Source of the DNA: Odontocerum albicorne
Taxonomy: Eukaryota > Arthropoda > Insecta > Trichoptera > Odontoceridae
Assembly: GCA_949825065.1 (NCBI GenBank)
Contig: OX463841.1
Location: 18,670,479-18,734,478, forward strand
Length of the DNA stretch: 64,000 bases
Reading direction: 5' to 3'
Below are positions 1-9,885 of this stretch, one piece after another (the first letter of the stretch is position 1; every line of letters starts with the position of its first letter). Made by a program: the position numbers and the translations under genes. The notes beneath the pieces were generated by a model. That model did no database searches and was not told the DNA's origin. It saw nothing but the letters and a program-made list of their open reading frames with translations.

Positions 1-862
1 TCTCTTGCAATGTGTCGCTTAAACGGCGATTTTAGAGAACGCCGAAATGATAGAAAAACATTGAGATGGTAAGTAATATCTTCGAAATAGGAAACTGGTG
101 ACTCGAGGTATAAAATATACGGTTAACAATATTTGTACAAAAATAGGAATGGGAGTCAAACATTTCAATTTCTGAAGTCAGAGTTGGAGTCTGGAGTCGG
201 TTGGTTTCTATATCAGCGTAAAGGAATTTTGGGGCGGATCAAGATCCATACAGGATAATACTATCCAAGGTGTTGATAATATTTGTACTTGACTATATCA
301 AGATCTGACAACATTTTTGGTTTCAAAATAGTTTTCGTTTCATCTTTTATGTAGGAATAAAACATCGACATGGAAAGAGATTCAAGAGGCTTTGTAATAA
401 AAAAAACTGGTGGATCTTCCGCTTCTACCACCATCCAAAGGCAGCGACTACTAAAAATTTGTTCGAAACTTTCTTTAACAGTTCCCCATTATCTCTCCTC
501 CATTTGGATGATATTGGATTTAACTTCATCATATTTTTTAGCTTTACTCTTCCTTATTCTTTAGGGTCGGGGTATCAATTCTTCCACTGTATACCACGAG
601 ACGAATCTATTCGGGACCATCTCAGAAATAGTGACCCAATGTTGTCTATCCTTGCACAGTTATTTTATCTGCGAATTCCAAATTTAGGTCTTCTGACTGG
701 ATGTATTTCTCTATGTGTTGCCCTAAAACCTCTTATTGAGTCATTTGGCATTCTCAAAAAGAGTAAGGATTTCAACTACTAGTTCCATGCTTATTTTCCA
801 CGTGTTGGCATATATGGTGACTGCTTTAATGTGGGGACCTTGACCACAGAATAGGAGCAGCA
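1..862. other. unassigned AT-rich sequence
   Basis: No recognised gene or repeat. A 107-codon open frame at 459-782 (+) has no motif I know, no codon pattern that sets it apart and overlaps a second short frame at 370-564, so I do not call it a gene. Confidence 0.5.
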
Positions 863-920
863 AAACGTAAGATCAGGCCACTTCCTATACTCCTCCGTGA
901 AGTGGCCTGATCTTACGTTT
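863..920. repeat. perfect 22-bp inverted repeat (hairpin)
   Basis: The arms 863-884 and 899-920 are exact reverse complements (arm starts AAACGTAAGATCAGG) around a 14-base loop. RNA from either strand would form a stable stem. It could be a small MITE remnant or a precursor-like hairpin; no target duplication is visible. Confidence 0.85.
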
Positions 921-1860
921 AAAACAAAATAAAAATATTTGATTCAAAGGCAAATCCTGTCATACGGGCACGAGCACTAAATATTCACTTAAAGGGTGAG
1001 GTGAAGAACTCAGATAAATGAATTATCTTAGTGGAATATTGGACCGACCGAACTTGAAATCCGTTAAAAAATTGGTGTTCAGAATATATTATTTGATCTT
1101 ACTTTATCATTGTTTAGTAAGTGACAATTATTACGAGTACAGTAATCCGTCCATTTACGCAAGTAATTTGTTCCAGAAAAAAGCTCGTAAACGAAAACCG
1201 CGTAAATGGAACTATTGAATGATATGTAACATAGGCAATATTTTACATTTTTGCAGATATTCTATTCTTTCTTAGATTTAAAAGCTTTAGATATATTTTT
1301 AATAAGTGTACATAAGTGGTTAGTGATAACTAATAAAACACACATTTTGGTTAGAGCTACACGATTTGTTTATACGAAAAAAAAATACTGAACTTACAAT
1401 TAATATTGCTGTACCTATCCATTTGAAATTATGCTTACGTTTTCTACTATATTGTTACTTTTGTCGGTCTTTCAATTGTAGCTCTGACAATTGTCGGTGT
1501 TGACGGCATAATCTATCTCAAACTTGCTGCTTGGCTATTCTCCGTTCCTCTGGTTCCGTTATAAACCGCGTTAATTTAAATTCGCGTAAATTGAGAGATT
1601 ATTTTATAAAATCATGCACAAAAGACCCTTAAAATGTATATCAAAAAAGCACTTTTCAAATCACGTGTTTATTAAATTGTATTATCACTTGAAGGTGTAT
1701 GGATAGGGGACGCAGAGCGATAAATAATAGTGATGGATAAATATTTTGCTATATTCTTTTTTCTATCTGAATAGTGAAATGACATAGTAATATTTCAATT
1801 GTACGCGTGCACCTGTTAAAAATATTGAAGAAACTATTTATGAATTGATTACACTATCGT
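921..1860. other. unassigned AT-rich sequence
   Basis: Only short open frames (longest 66 codons at 1018-1218). One TACGAGTA motif lies at 1132-1139. Nothing else recognised. Confidence 0.5.
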
Positions 1861-1864
1861 TATA

Positions 1865-1945
1865 TACGAGTATGTCATTATGCAACCTGGTAGAATTATT
1901 GGCAAATAACACTTTCTTCCAATCAACCAGAAAGATTTTAAATTG
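1865..1945 (-). mobile_element. SINE/LINE shared 3' tail fragment
   Basis: Read on the minus strand this stretch has the sequence CTGGTTGATTGGAAGA followed by a CAATAA..ACCAGGTTG segment. That is the tail found on the tRNA-headed SINEs (for example 10872-11050) and on the LINE copies at 30.3 and 52.2 kb. Only the tail is present, so it cannot be assigned to the SINE or the LINE. A TACGAGTA motif sits at its edge. Confidence 0.6.
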
Positions 1946-2984
1946 CCGCGTTAAGAAAAATACAAGTTATGATACTTTATTTTTTTGTATATGATACTTC
2001 ATTTTTTTGTATAGACTATTCTACGAGTACTGCTGGCCAACACTGGTCTACGTGTAATGTTTGAGAATATGAAAAAATGTAACAGTATGTTTTGGATAAT
2101 TTATGTTGCGTCCAGTTGGCAAAAGGAAGCGAACATCATAGGCGGTCATCGACACTTCTGGTGGCTAACATCTGGCATCCTAGACCCCTCATCTGTCCTC
2201 AGTTTATAGTAAATAGATAACGTTTTAAAAAGCAAATATTTTCACTAATTTTTAAACTTTTAAGTTAATTTTATTCATTATTTCATATGGTCGTGCAAAG
2301 CGCAAGCAAACATATATTTTTGGTGAAAATTTGTTGTTTCTATTTTTACAAGCAGCTTCTTGTGTTTATATTTCCACAAAAGGGAATTTGTCAATTCCTT
2401 TTAATTCCCCATTTATTTAAAAAAAACCGTGACATTTGAAGAGTTAAAATTTAAGGCTCTTGCATATCAACATACCATAGATAAAAAAGCTTTTTTAAAA
2501 GTCTTGTCATGTCCCATAAAGAAAAACCATCAATATGGATACCGTCTAAGCAAAATAACATAAATATCATTTGCAAATTTTATATATGGGACAAAAACTA
2601 TAATTTGAGATGAAAATCTATGTGTTTTGGTTGTGTTATCCAGCTTTACAATCAAAACATTATTTACAATTTATATATGATATTGTTCTATTAACTTATA
2701 AACTTCATATTTTACATTTTTGTACTCTCTATTATTTCCTTTTATCTGGACGGTATCGATGCATATTTTAGATGCAAGTTTTTATTTTTTTAGAACACGC
2801 TTCTTTAGAGTTTAAATAACAATATATTATATGTTATAAGTAAAAAAACTTCAAGGGAGCCTCCAATTCATTGTAGATACCTCTCAGAAAGTGTCAAGGT
2901 ATTTTATCATCGACTGTCTCACTAGGCAAAGTGTATGTTTTGGGGAGGCAAGTACAAATTAACGCAATGTACTAAGCATTACGT
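1946..2984. other. unassigned AT-rich sequence
   Basis: Contains a short direct duplication of a TGATACTT(T/C)ATTTTTTTGTAT segment (about 1968-2014) and one TACGAGTA motif at 2022-2029. No gene seen. Confidence 0.5.
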
Positions 2985-3140
2985 TAATATGTACTTACAC
3001 AAGCTAAGTATCCAACCCGCATTTAACGAGAATTGAGGAAGCATAATGTCGCTTTGTATGAAATGAACTTTCGTTAAGACGGATTTCAACCGCGAAATAT
3101 TGTTTAACTATTTAGATATGTTTCATATAAAGTTTCACAG
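2985..3140 (+). repeat. unclassified dispersed repeat, copy 1
   Basis: Segments such as CCAACCCGCATTTAACG, AATTGAGGAAGCATAAT and TTGTATGAAATGAACTTT match, with scattered changes, a stretch at 14250-14400. The second copy is bounded by an inverted AACCAACCCACA, so both may be non-autonomous DNA elements. This copy has lost its right terminal repeat. Confidence 0.5.
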
Positions 3141-3304
3141 CGAATGCTCAATTGATTTTTGAGATATATAAAAAAGAATATTTGTTATATGTCGAACCCT
3201 GTTTATATATATAGTCCAAATTATCAAATGACTATAAATAATTATGTCAACATGTAATAAGTACATACATACTAGTATACTTACAGTTAAAAGAAGATGT
3301 GAAG

Positions 3305-3458
3305 GAGAAAAGGAGAGGAAAATGGACAAAACGGGTGCTGCTTCTGCATGACAATGCACCCGTACACAAAAGCAATTCTGCATTGGCTACTCTTCACAAC
3401 TGTGACTTTCAAACATTAAATCACTCTCTCTACAGCCCAGACCTGGTTTCGTCTGAGG
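3305..3458 (+). pseudogene. DD34D mariner transposase fragment A (C-terminal catalytic part)
   Basis: Mariner transposase cuts and pastes its element at TA sites in the nucleus using three acidic residues. The translated frame shows LLLHDNAPVHKS, which carries the second catalytic Asp, then the SLYSPDL segment. Counting from that Asp, the third catalytic position comes after 34 intervening residues, which defines the DD34D group. In this copy that codon reads Glu because the coding sequence runs straight into a mariner 5' terminal repeat at about 3457-3459. The same region is present at 6078-6215. No N-terminal domain is attached, so the piece cannot be functional. The junction does not look like a normal TA insertion and is more likely a rearrangement. 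Confidence 0.85.
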
Positions 3459-4028
3459 GGAGGTCAATAAATTCACGGAATGAAGGGAATAAGGAGAGGG
3501 CGGTAGTGCGCATGCACATGTTCCAATAATATGAATCATTAGCATATTCGCCAAATTTTAGTCTAATGTTGACAGTATTATTTAAGATATCGTCCGGAGG
3601 GTATGTCAAACGTTAATAACATTCCAAGTATAGAAAATTTGAGTATCGCGTTGTCTTTAAGTTTCTCACAATACAAGGAAAAAAACCTCAAATCATTTTG
3701 GAAGAAATGTTAGGGGTTTACGGAGACCATTGCCCTGGAAAAACGATGGTTTACAAGTTTCATAGTATTTTTAATCAAGGGAGAAAATCGATTGAAGTCG
3801 ACTTCCAACCAGGACGGCCTGTTGAGGCCTTCTTCAAACATAGTCAAAAGAGTAGAAAAGCTTGTGCTGGAAGATACCCGCCTAAACAAACAACAGCTTG
3901 CAGAATGTTCATGGCAGTTTTTGGACCTCTGCAGAAACAACAAAGATGATATTTTGAGCCGAATTGTTACTGGAGATGAAATTTGGGTTCATCATTATGA
4001 ACCTGAGTCAATGCAGGAGTCCATGTAG
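3457..4028 (+). pseudogene. DD34D mariner fragment B (5' terminal repeat and N-terminal half)
   Basis: Starts with GAGGGGAGGTCAATAAATTC, the terminal inverted repeat of this mariner minus its first bases. A degenerate coding region follows. Frames 3698-3850 and 3792-4028 together show helix-turn-helix features (YGDHCPGKTMVYKFHSIF), the linker GRPVE and, at about 3975, VTGDEIWVHHYEPES, whose Asp is the first catalytic residue. A frameshift lies near 3830. The sequence stops at the codon after the ESMQ segment, where a minus-strand LINE 3' end begins. It therefore lacks the second and third catalytic residues. The family normally makes a protein of about 340-350 residues; this is a dead copy. 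Confidence 0.85.
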
Positions 4029-4029
4029 T

Positions 4030-4500
4030 GACATAAAAGGTCAGTGGCTTATACTCTATGACCATGCAATGGCGTATACTCGTACATATCATCACGCCGT
4101 GTCCCTTGCTGGGTAAGCAGAGAGAACATATACCCATACTTCTGTACCCAACGATACAATTTCCGCTTCTTCCAGATTCATCCATCTCATCATGCACAAC
4201 TACCTCTTCCACGCACACCTTGCACTTGTGACTTGTATATTAGCTTAGTCATTCTTTCGTCATTCATTCTCTCCACATGTCCAAACCGTCTTAAACCTTC
4301 TTCCTTCATTTTACGTAAAACATCCATTTTATCCATTTCTGATGTATTCTCCCCTCATCCCTCGGCACTAAGTTTTTCTGAGTTAACCCATACATCCCAC
4401 ACACTTTTTACCACACTTCTTTCTATAACCATAACCTTTGATATCACTTCATTCATTTTTAAATATTTTACTATTTGTAATATGTTGAGTTTGTAGTTTA
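4030..4500 (-). mobile_element. non-LTR retrotransposon 3' end (LINE family B), truncated
   Basis: On the minus strand the broken frames read LRRFGHVERMNDERMTKLIY, then GVRGRG, then a Trp-rich segment and a tail that includes CTCTGCTTACCC and GCGTGATGATATGTA. This is the C-terminal end and 3' tail of an endonuclease/reverse transcriptase LINE with at least seven other copies in the window (37.9, 38.8, 40.5, 49.2, 50.0, 56.2 and 60.4 kb). Stop codons and frameshifts show it is inactive. It abuts mariner fragment B at about 4029 and probably inserted into it. A TACTCGTA motif lies in the tail at 4077-4084. Confidence 0.8.
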
Positions 4501-4594
4501 TACTCGTAAAATAAAGTAAACACATTTTTTTTACCTTCTTTACTGTTATATTATTTGAGTTCACTGCCGGTTTCAATGTTCTCTAACTTCTTAT

Positions 4595-4695
4595 CAGTTC
4601 CTCATCACCTGATGAAAAAGACAAAGGCCTTTGAAATAGGCTGTGAACTCAATTACTAAAACAGTGACGTATACAAAGAAAAATAGTGTTTAATT
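4595..4695 (+). mobile_element. retroelement 3' tail with CTGATGA..GAAA core
   Basis: Shares an ordered set of segments with 30870-30950: CCTGATGA, then CCTTTGAAA, then an A-rich stretch and AGTGTTTAATTTATT. The other copy ends in AAACAGTGTTTGATAAA. The spacing CTGATGA-stem-GAAA resembles a hammerhead ribozyme core, as found in Penelope-like elements, but the flanking helices are not convincing here. Confidence 0.45.
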
Positions 4696-5098
4696 TATTA
4701 TCAAACTAAAAAATCAATTAACATGACAACACAGGGAAAACATATATTTATTAAGATTCAAGGTTTATTTATATAGCAAGTTTCTATCTACCGTGCTTAA
4801 AATATTATGTTGTCCAGTGCATAATTTGGTAGCCCTATTATAATGTAGGTACCTACCCTTGCCCGGCTGCCCTAGGAAAGACGCTGGAAAGGGAGATTAA
4901 AGGCCGCCAGTGCGAGCCGAGCGGTCAGCTGAAAGCCGCGGGAGGAATAGAGGAGATAAGGAGAGGATGATACCACAGGAGGAATTTCGACCTTATTGCA
5001 ATATTTTTCTTTTTAATATTACTACAAATAATACAAAACACCCATTGAAACCAGTTAATCATTCATAGCTTGACATCATTTCATTTTATTTATTTTTC
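4696..5098. other. unassigned sequence with a G+C-rich patch
   Basis: A short G+C- and CpG-rich patch lies at about 4858-4980. No coding or repeat match seen. Confidence 0.45.
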
Positions 5099-5445
5099 AT
5101 CTCCGTGGCCTAGTCGGCTTGTCTTCCATCCCGGGGTTTCAGGTTCAATTCCCAATGGTAATTAAAAAAAATACAATATAATGTGGTCCCAATCTGGTAA
5201 GAGTTCGTCAGGTAACAATACTCGCACCCGCCGAGTACGTATACGATTGTTGTTGCCTTTCACGTACGGTAGTGTCACCAATATGTGAAATGACCGCGAG
5301 TTCCGTGCCTACTACAATGGTTGTAAACCCGAAAGCTTGATTACTGTAACTAAAACAGTATTGTCTCCCGACCACGCTCTTCAATAGTCCGAATTGCCAA
5401 TTCGGATAAGTTGAAGTGTGCCATATGAATGAAGAACTTATTTTT
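5099..5445 (+). mobile_element. tRNA-headed SINE, family 2, copy 1
   Basis: The head has RNA polymerase III promoter boxes: an A box TGGCCTAGTCGG (5106-5117) and a B box GGTTCAATTCC (5142-5152). A body follows that recurs at 11.6, 29.9, 33.0 and 34.7 kb: GTCCCAATCTGGTAAGAGTT, GTAACAATACTCGC, TGTTGCCTTTCACGTACGG, TTGTCTCCCGACCACGCTCT. Near the 3' end lies a hairpin TCCGAATT-GCC-AATTCGGA (about 5389-5408). The element encodes no protein and must use LINE enzymes. This is the most complete copy. Confidence 0.8.
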
Positions 5446-6066
5446 TAAATTTTGCGTGACTGATTATAGAGTTACCGCGCAATAATTTCCAGCGTTGAAA
5501 AAATGGTCAGTAAATAACAGTCCCATGTTAACTGACTAATATTTTATGTCTTCCCTCACACATTAGTCACTTCTGACTTTATTAACTCACATCGACAAGG
5601 TAGTACAATCAATTTGTGTAGTCTGGCTCAAATGTCACAATTGGGTAAATTCGTGCCTGGCTAGGTGGACATTTTCATTGTAGACGTTGTTGAGTTTGGG
5701 AAGGTTCTTCTCCGGAATTTTTTCAATCTTAGTGCTACTACAAGTGATGGATAGCTTGTTCGGAGTTTAGTGCTATACTGGGAGGCTGATTCAACAATTT
5801 TGTCGAAGTATTTTTATGTGTACAATGCCCTGTAATTTCATTTCCTCGATTTCCTTGAGAGATATTTTGTTTTTTATTACTCAAGTCTTGTATTGTTAAT
5901 TGAGTTTAAATTCGTTGTATTTAATTTTGTTTCTTTCTGTGTTTTACTGCGAATATACGAGTACATTGGTATTTTCATGCATCATATTTTGAAAGACGTG
6001 TATCCTAAATTGTATTTTTTGGAAAATGTTGATACGTTATGTTTTGTTTTATAATCGTTACTGTAA
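5446..6066. other. unassigned AT-rich sequence
   Basis: No gene seen. One TACGAGTA motif at 5956-5963. Confidence 0.5.
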
Positions 6067-6068
6067 TA

Positions 6069-6449
6069 CGAGAGAGAGGAGAGGAAAATAGACAAAAGGG
6101 GTGCTGCTTTTGCATGACAATGCACCCGTACACAAAGGCAATTCTGCATTGGCTGATCTTCACAAGCATTAAATCACCACCCCTACAGCCCAGACCTGGC
6201 TATGTCTGACTATTATTTGTTTCCAAATATGAAAAAAGAACTTCGAAGGAAGAAATTTACGGACGATGAAGAAGTTAAAAGTGCAATTTCGGCTTATTTT
6301 GAGGACCAAAGCAATTTTTTTCGTGGGTATAAATAACCTTATTAAAAGATCTGAAAAACGTATTCGAGTTAATGGTGAATATATTGAAAAAGAAAAATAA
6401 ATAATAGTTTTTTTGCCCTTCATTCAGCGAATTTATTGACCTCCCCTCG
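6069..6449 (+). mobile_element. internally deleted DD34D mariner between TA dinucleotides (fragment C)
   Basis: The element starts TA-CGAGAG (TA at 6067-6068) and ends CCTCCCCTCG-TA (TA at 6450-6451); the right end is the terminal repeat CGAGGGGAGGTCAATAA on the minus strand. The left end seems reduced to its first few bases and is fused to the catalytic C-terminal coding region. The coding part reads HDNAPVHK, then after a short deletion and frameshift, the segment MSDYYLFPNMKKEL with the third catalytic Asp, and KKFTDDEEVKSAISAYFEDQ. It lacks the DNA-binding domain and the first catalytic Asp, so it cannot move by itself, but both ends keep CGAG/CTCG next to TA. Confidence 0.82.
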
Positions 6450-6451
6450 TA

Positions 6452-7145
6452 TGTAAAGAACACGTAAGTGTCGTTTACTTTCTCAATAAATAAATAAATT
6501 TCATTTTCGAGAATCCGTCCTCTTCACTTTATACGTTGGATCCATGGAGAAAATGTTGTCAAGGTTGGTTTACATTTAGGAACATGAGAAAAAATAATTA
6601 AGTGCACGCATGTAGATATATTAAAATATATCATCAACGTGTTTGTATCAATACTATCTGAAAACAACCAGGTTTCATCTAGTGTCTGTTCGGTCTTCCG
6701 GGTCTTAAATTAAAGTGGTAATATTTAGTTTGCTCTTAGGCCCTTATATTATATTCTAGCCTTAAAATTTCGTTATTTTGATTCAAAATTGCACCTCCTA
6801 CGCTCCAAACTTTAATGGGAGGTATTGAAACCACGTGACTTCCTCATTCAATGAAGATACAACAAAATTATGCGGAATTCAACTTTAAATCCTATTTTTT
6901 TCAGTATAAAAAATGGTTGAGATTTACTATTTAATGCTAAGGTCATGCTACAAATTTCACCCACCTTTCGAACAATTTCAGATTGAATAAAAAATTGCTA
7001 AAATTTTGAACCATTTAAAAATTGATTTATGGTTTAGTTTAGTAGAAAAGACGTTATTCTTATTAAGGGTGGTCCCACTTTTATATCAATCAATTTTCCA
7101 AAATCTCAATCTTTACTCATATATGTACAAACCGTAAGCTTCAAT
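6452..7145. other. unassigned AT-rich sequence
   Basis: No gene, repeat or motif recognised. Confidence 0.5.
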
Positions 7146-7148
7146 ATA

Positions 7149-7575
7149 GGGTGTCCCAAAAAAAACTATACACACTTTTACACCGTACCGTTTACTTGAA
7201 TTTGCTATAGAAATGTATCATATCATGCATTCGTGAGAAGTTTAAGAATAAAGAGGACTTTCATTTCCAACAAGAGGGTGTCATTTCTATTATACTATCA
7301 TCGCGATGTGAGCACCTATCTTGAAAATTTGCCGAACAAATGGATTGGGTGTAGAGGTAGCATTGAATACCCCCTCACGCTCCCTAGATCTAACGTCAAT
7401 GAACTTTTTTTTTTTATGATGACTCATCAAAGATAAAGTTTATGACACAAAACATTTAATGGATTGAGAGCAGCCATTGAAAGAGAATACGCCGAAATAC
7501 CAAAACAAATTATTCGTGAAGTTTGCGATCCCACGTTATTAGCAGTGCATGGATCAGAACGGTCATTAATTTGAG
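7149..7575 (+). pseudogene. relic of a second mariner/Tc1-type transposase
   Basis: A terminal-repeat-like GGGTGTCCCAAAAAAAACTA at 7149 precedes broken coding sequence. In pieces the frames show FQQEGV (where the family has QQDGA), HRDVSTYLENLPNKWIG, CRGSIEYP and a degraded segment where SPDLTPLDFFLWG is expected, then VYDTKHLMD and REYAEIPKQ (the last only by joining frames). These are the usual marks of an insect Tc1/mariner-superfamily transposase with an N-terminal DUF4817-type domain. The catalytic second Asp reads Glu and there are several frame breaks. Only the C-terminal half is present. Confidence 0.65.
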
Positions 7576-9065
7576 CATTTACGGTAGTTAAAACAAATAT
7601 ATCTTCTTTAATTTAAAGCTTTTATATTATATATACTTTAATAATTACTGAATTTATAATCATTCAACTGTGTGTATACATTTTTTGAGACCTGTAGTTA
7701 CGCCAGAAAAATGCTTACTCTTTTTATCAAACAATACAAAGACTTTATTGCCTAAGAAACTAAATTGGTCCTACTCTTACTTTAATAATGCTATTCCGCC
7801 TATCGTGGTGTATTGAACAAAAATTGTAATACATTTTCAAATAAGTCACGCGTATTCTGCATCAATGGACGATGTCTCAAATACAACTTTTTCACCATAT
7901 CGTATTCCTTGCGATCCGGTTAGTCTCGAGTACCTGCAGTATATTGCGAGAAACCGACAATTCCCGTGGCCCTCCAGGAAACAAGAGGATCGAACAGCTG
8001 TCCACGGAGTGATTTGTGGTCTGCAACTCGCCGCAGCGCGCTGAGTCTCCGCCATTCCCCACTCGCCACTTCCCACTCGGGCATTGAGCGTTAAGTCTGC
8101 GCACTGTCCTCGACCACACCTTACACCACGCGGAGTGGCCCAAAACTTTCTCATTAGTAACAATTCACATTGGATTTTTATGAATTCAGTAACAGATTTA
8201 ATACACACTTCTCAATTAACCATAAGCTTCATGTAGGCAAAATAAAATTGGTTCTACGTAGTATGGTCCAAAAGGGTCCAGCCCATGGATATACAAACAG
8301 TGATAGAATGGAACAAAAAAAACATTTTTTCAATACAGATTCCATGCAGTTCAGTAGATATCTTAGAACGATAAATAAATTTTTCAGTACCTCTGAAAAA
8401 ATATTCTGAAGTTTCTAAAGTGAGTGCTTCTGCCGGTCTGCCTTGACGAAGGTCATCTTCAATAGATGATCTGCCTAGGTGAAACTATTTAGTCAATCTT
8501 TCACTGGGAAATATAACGGAGAATATTCTCCGCAGTCAGCATCTTAATGCTGTTTAAATTCATGCCGACATTTTCCCTTCTTTTGAAATAAACTTGATAA
8601 CCGCGTGATATTATATTTTTAATAATTTTAATATAACGAAACAACACGTCGTATATCTACTCTAATTGACATACTACTGAGGGTAGGGGTTTCAAATTGT
8701 ATATGTAATATCGGCTGACTACGCCATGGACGTGCCTGGCGTGGTATATGTCCATACAAGCTTTAACTTGTTCAGAACGGAAACTTTTAGACCTTACTTA
8801 TAATTTATTAATTTGTTTGTTTATTTTTATGCTAAACGATATATCAGGATATAATAGACTTTGGATCAATTTCCATGGCTTTCAATGGTGTTAATATCTA
8901 TCTCATAAGTGTGACTATATATCATCTATAATAGTAAGTGTAGGTGTTCTTTAAGTTGTAGTTTATGACAATTACAAGATAATTCTCATTAACAGAAAAA
9001 CATCATCGACTAAAAATTACTCATCTCTTTCATTCCAATATTTCTTTATTTCAAATTTTAAAGTG
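7576..9065. other. unassigned sequence with a G+C-rich patch
   Basis: A patch at about 7910-8140 is richer in G+C and CpG than its surroundings and has overlapping open frames on the minus strand (120 codons at 7846-8208). The translation has low-complexity Arg/Ala/Gly runs and no motif I know, so I do not call a gene. The rest is AT-rich. Confidence 0.4.
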
Positions 9066-9069
9066 ATAT

Positions 9070-9245
9070 TGTGGAGAATCACGGCGGCGAGTGTGGTCTG
9101 GATGATGAAACTATAGACCATGTATTTTTCGGTTGTCCTTCGCGAGACGGATTTGTTTTACTAAACGCCATATCTTTATCACGTCCAATGAATGTTCCAT
9201 GTCTTCTTTCTTCGAGGAACTTTGCCGCTTTATAGAGCGATTGTT
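9070..9245 (+). pseudogene. LINE C-terminal Cys/His segment, plus copy
   Basis: The frame from 9077 reads HGGECGLDDETIDHVFFGC, then PSRDGFVLLNAISLS and later LLSSRNFAAL. The CG..TIDHVFF.C pattern is the Cys-Cys-His-Cys segment that follows the reverse transcriptase in many Jockey-group LINEs. The first Cys of the CxC pair reads Gly here; the minus-strand copy at 9.7-9.9 kb keeps it. The copy ends about at a stop after the Phe-Ala-Ala-Leu segment. No upstream reverse transcriptase is visible. Confidence 0.65.
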
Positions 9246-9689
9246 ACATTTTGGAGCTTAATCAGTTGAAACTTGAATTTGTCTAGAATTGACATATTTT
9301 TACTATATTGACTCATATAATTGTATAGTGACTCTAATTTGTTGACACAAATCATCCTAGTTTAGGTGGATTGCCTATTAAAAAAATATATGTGTCAAAA
9401 TACAGTCTCGTCAAAATTTCCCTAATTAATCACTTAATTTTTGTTTTACCCTCCGATTTTCTTGATGAATCAAAAATTCAAATAAATTATTTATATTCAA
9501 GCAATTGCTTTGTGGCAACAATTTTCATTAGTTTATAAAGGTAACCCATACACACCAGGATGATTTGTGCCACCATATAAAAGCCAAAAATTATATCATA
9601 AAAGTAGATATAATAAATGAAATTTAAAAAAATGTTTAGACAATTTAAAGCTTCAACTGATAAAAGTTCAAAAATTTAACAATCGATTA
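9246..9689. other. AT-rich spacer between inverted LINE fragments
   Basis: About 450 bp without recognisable coding sequence. Confidence 0.45.
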
Positions 9690-9885
9690 AATTAAGCGGG
9701 AAAGTTCTTCGAAGAAAGAAGGAACACAACATCCATTGGCTGCAGAAAAATATCACATTTAATCAATCTAATATGTCACGTAAAAAGCAACTGAAAAACA
9801 CATGATCTATAGTATCATCATCCAGGCCACACTCGCAGCCGAGATCTTCTCCAATATCAATTCTGTAAAGGTGAACACTTTGAGT
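9690..9885 (-). pseudogene. LINE C-terminal Cys/His segment, minus copy
   Basis: On the minus strand this reads LGCECGLDDDTIDHVFFSC and, further on, a segment ending LLSSKNFPA. It is the same domain as 9070-9245 in the opposite orientation, with the CxCG motif intact. The two could pair over about 150 bases if transcribed together. Frame breaks lie between the two conserved parts. A region of AT-rich DNA follows on both sides; the rest of the LINE is missing. Confidence 0.65.

Noticed and set aside
459..782. 107-codon open frame
   Set aside because: No motif, overlaps another short frame and no sign of splice sites; could be chance.
5106..5152. tRNA genes at SINE heads (also 10.87, 18.94, 21.58, 28.03, 32.96, 45.8 and 46.05 kb)
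   Set aside because: A and B boxes are present but no copy folds into a full cloverleaf by eye, and each continues into a shared SINE body.
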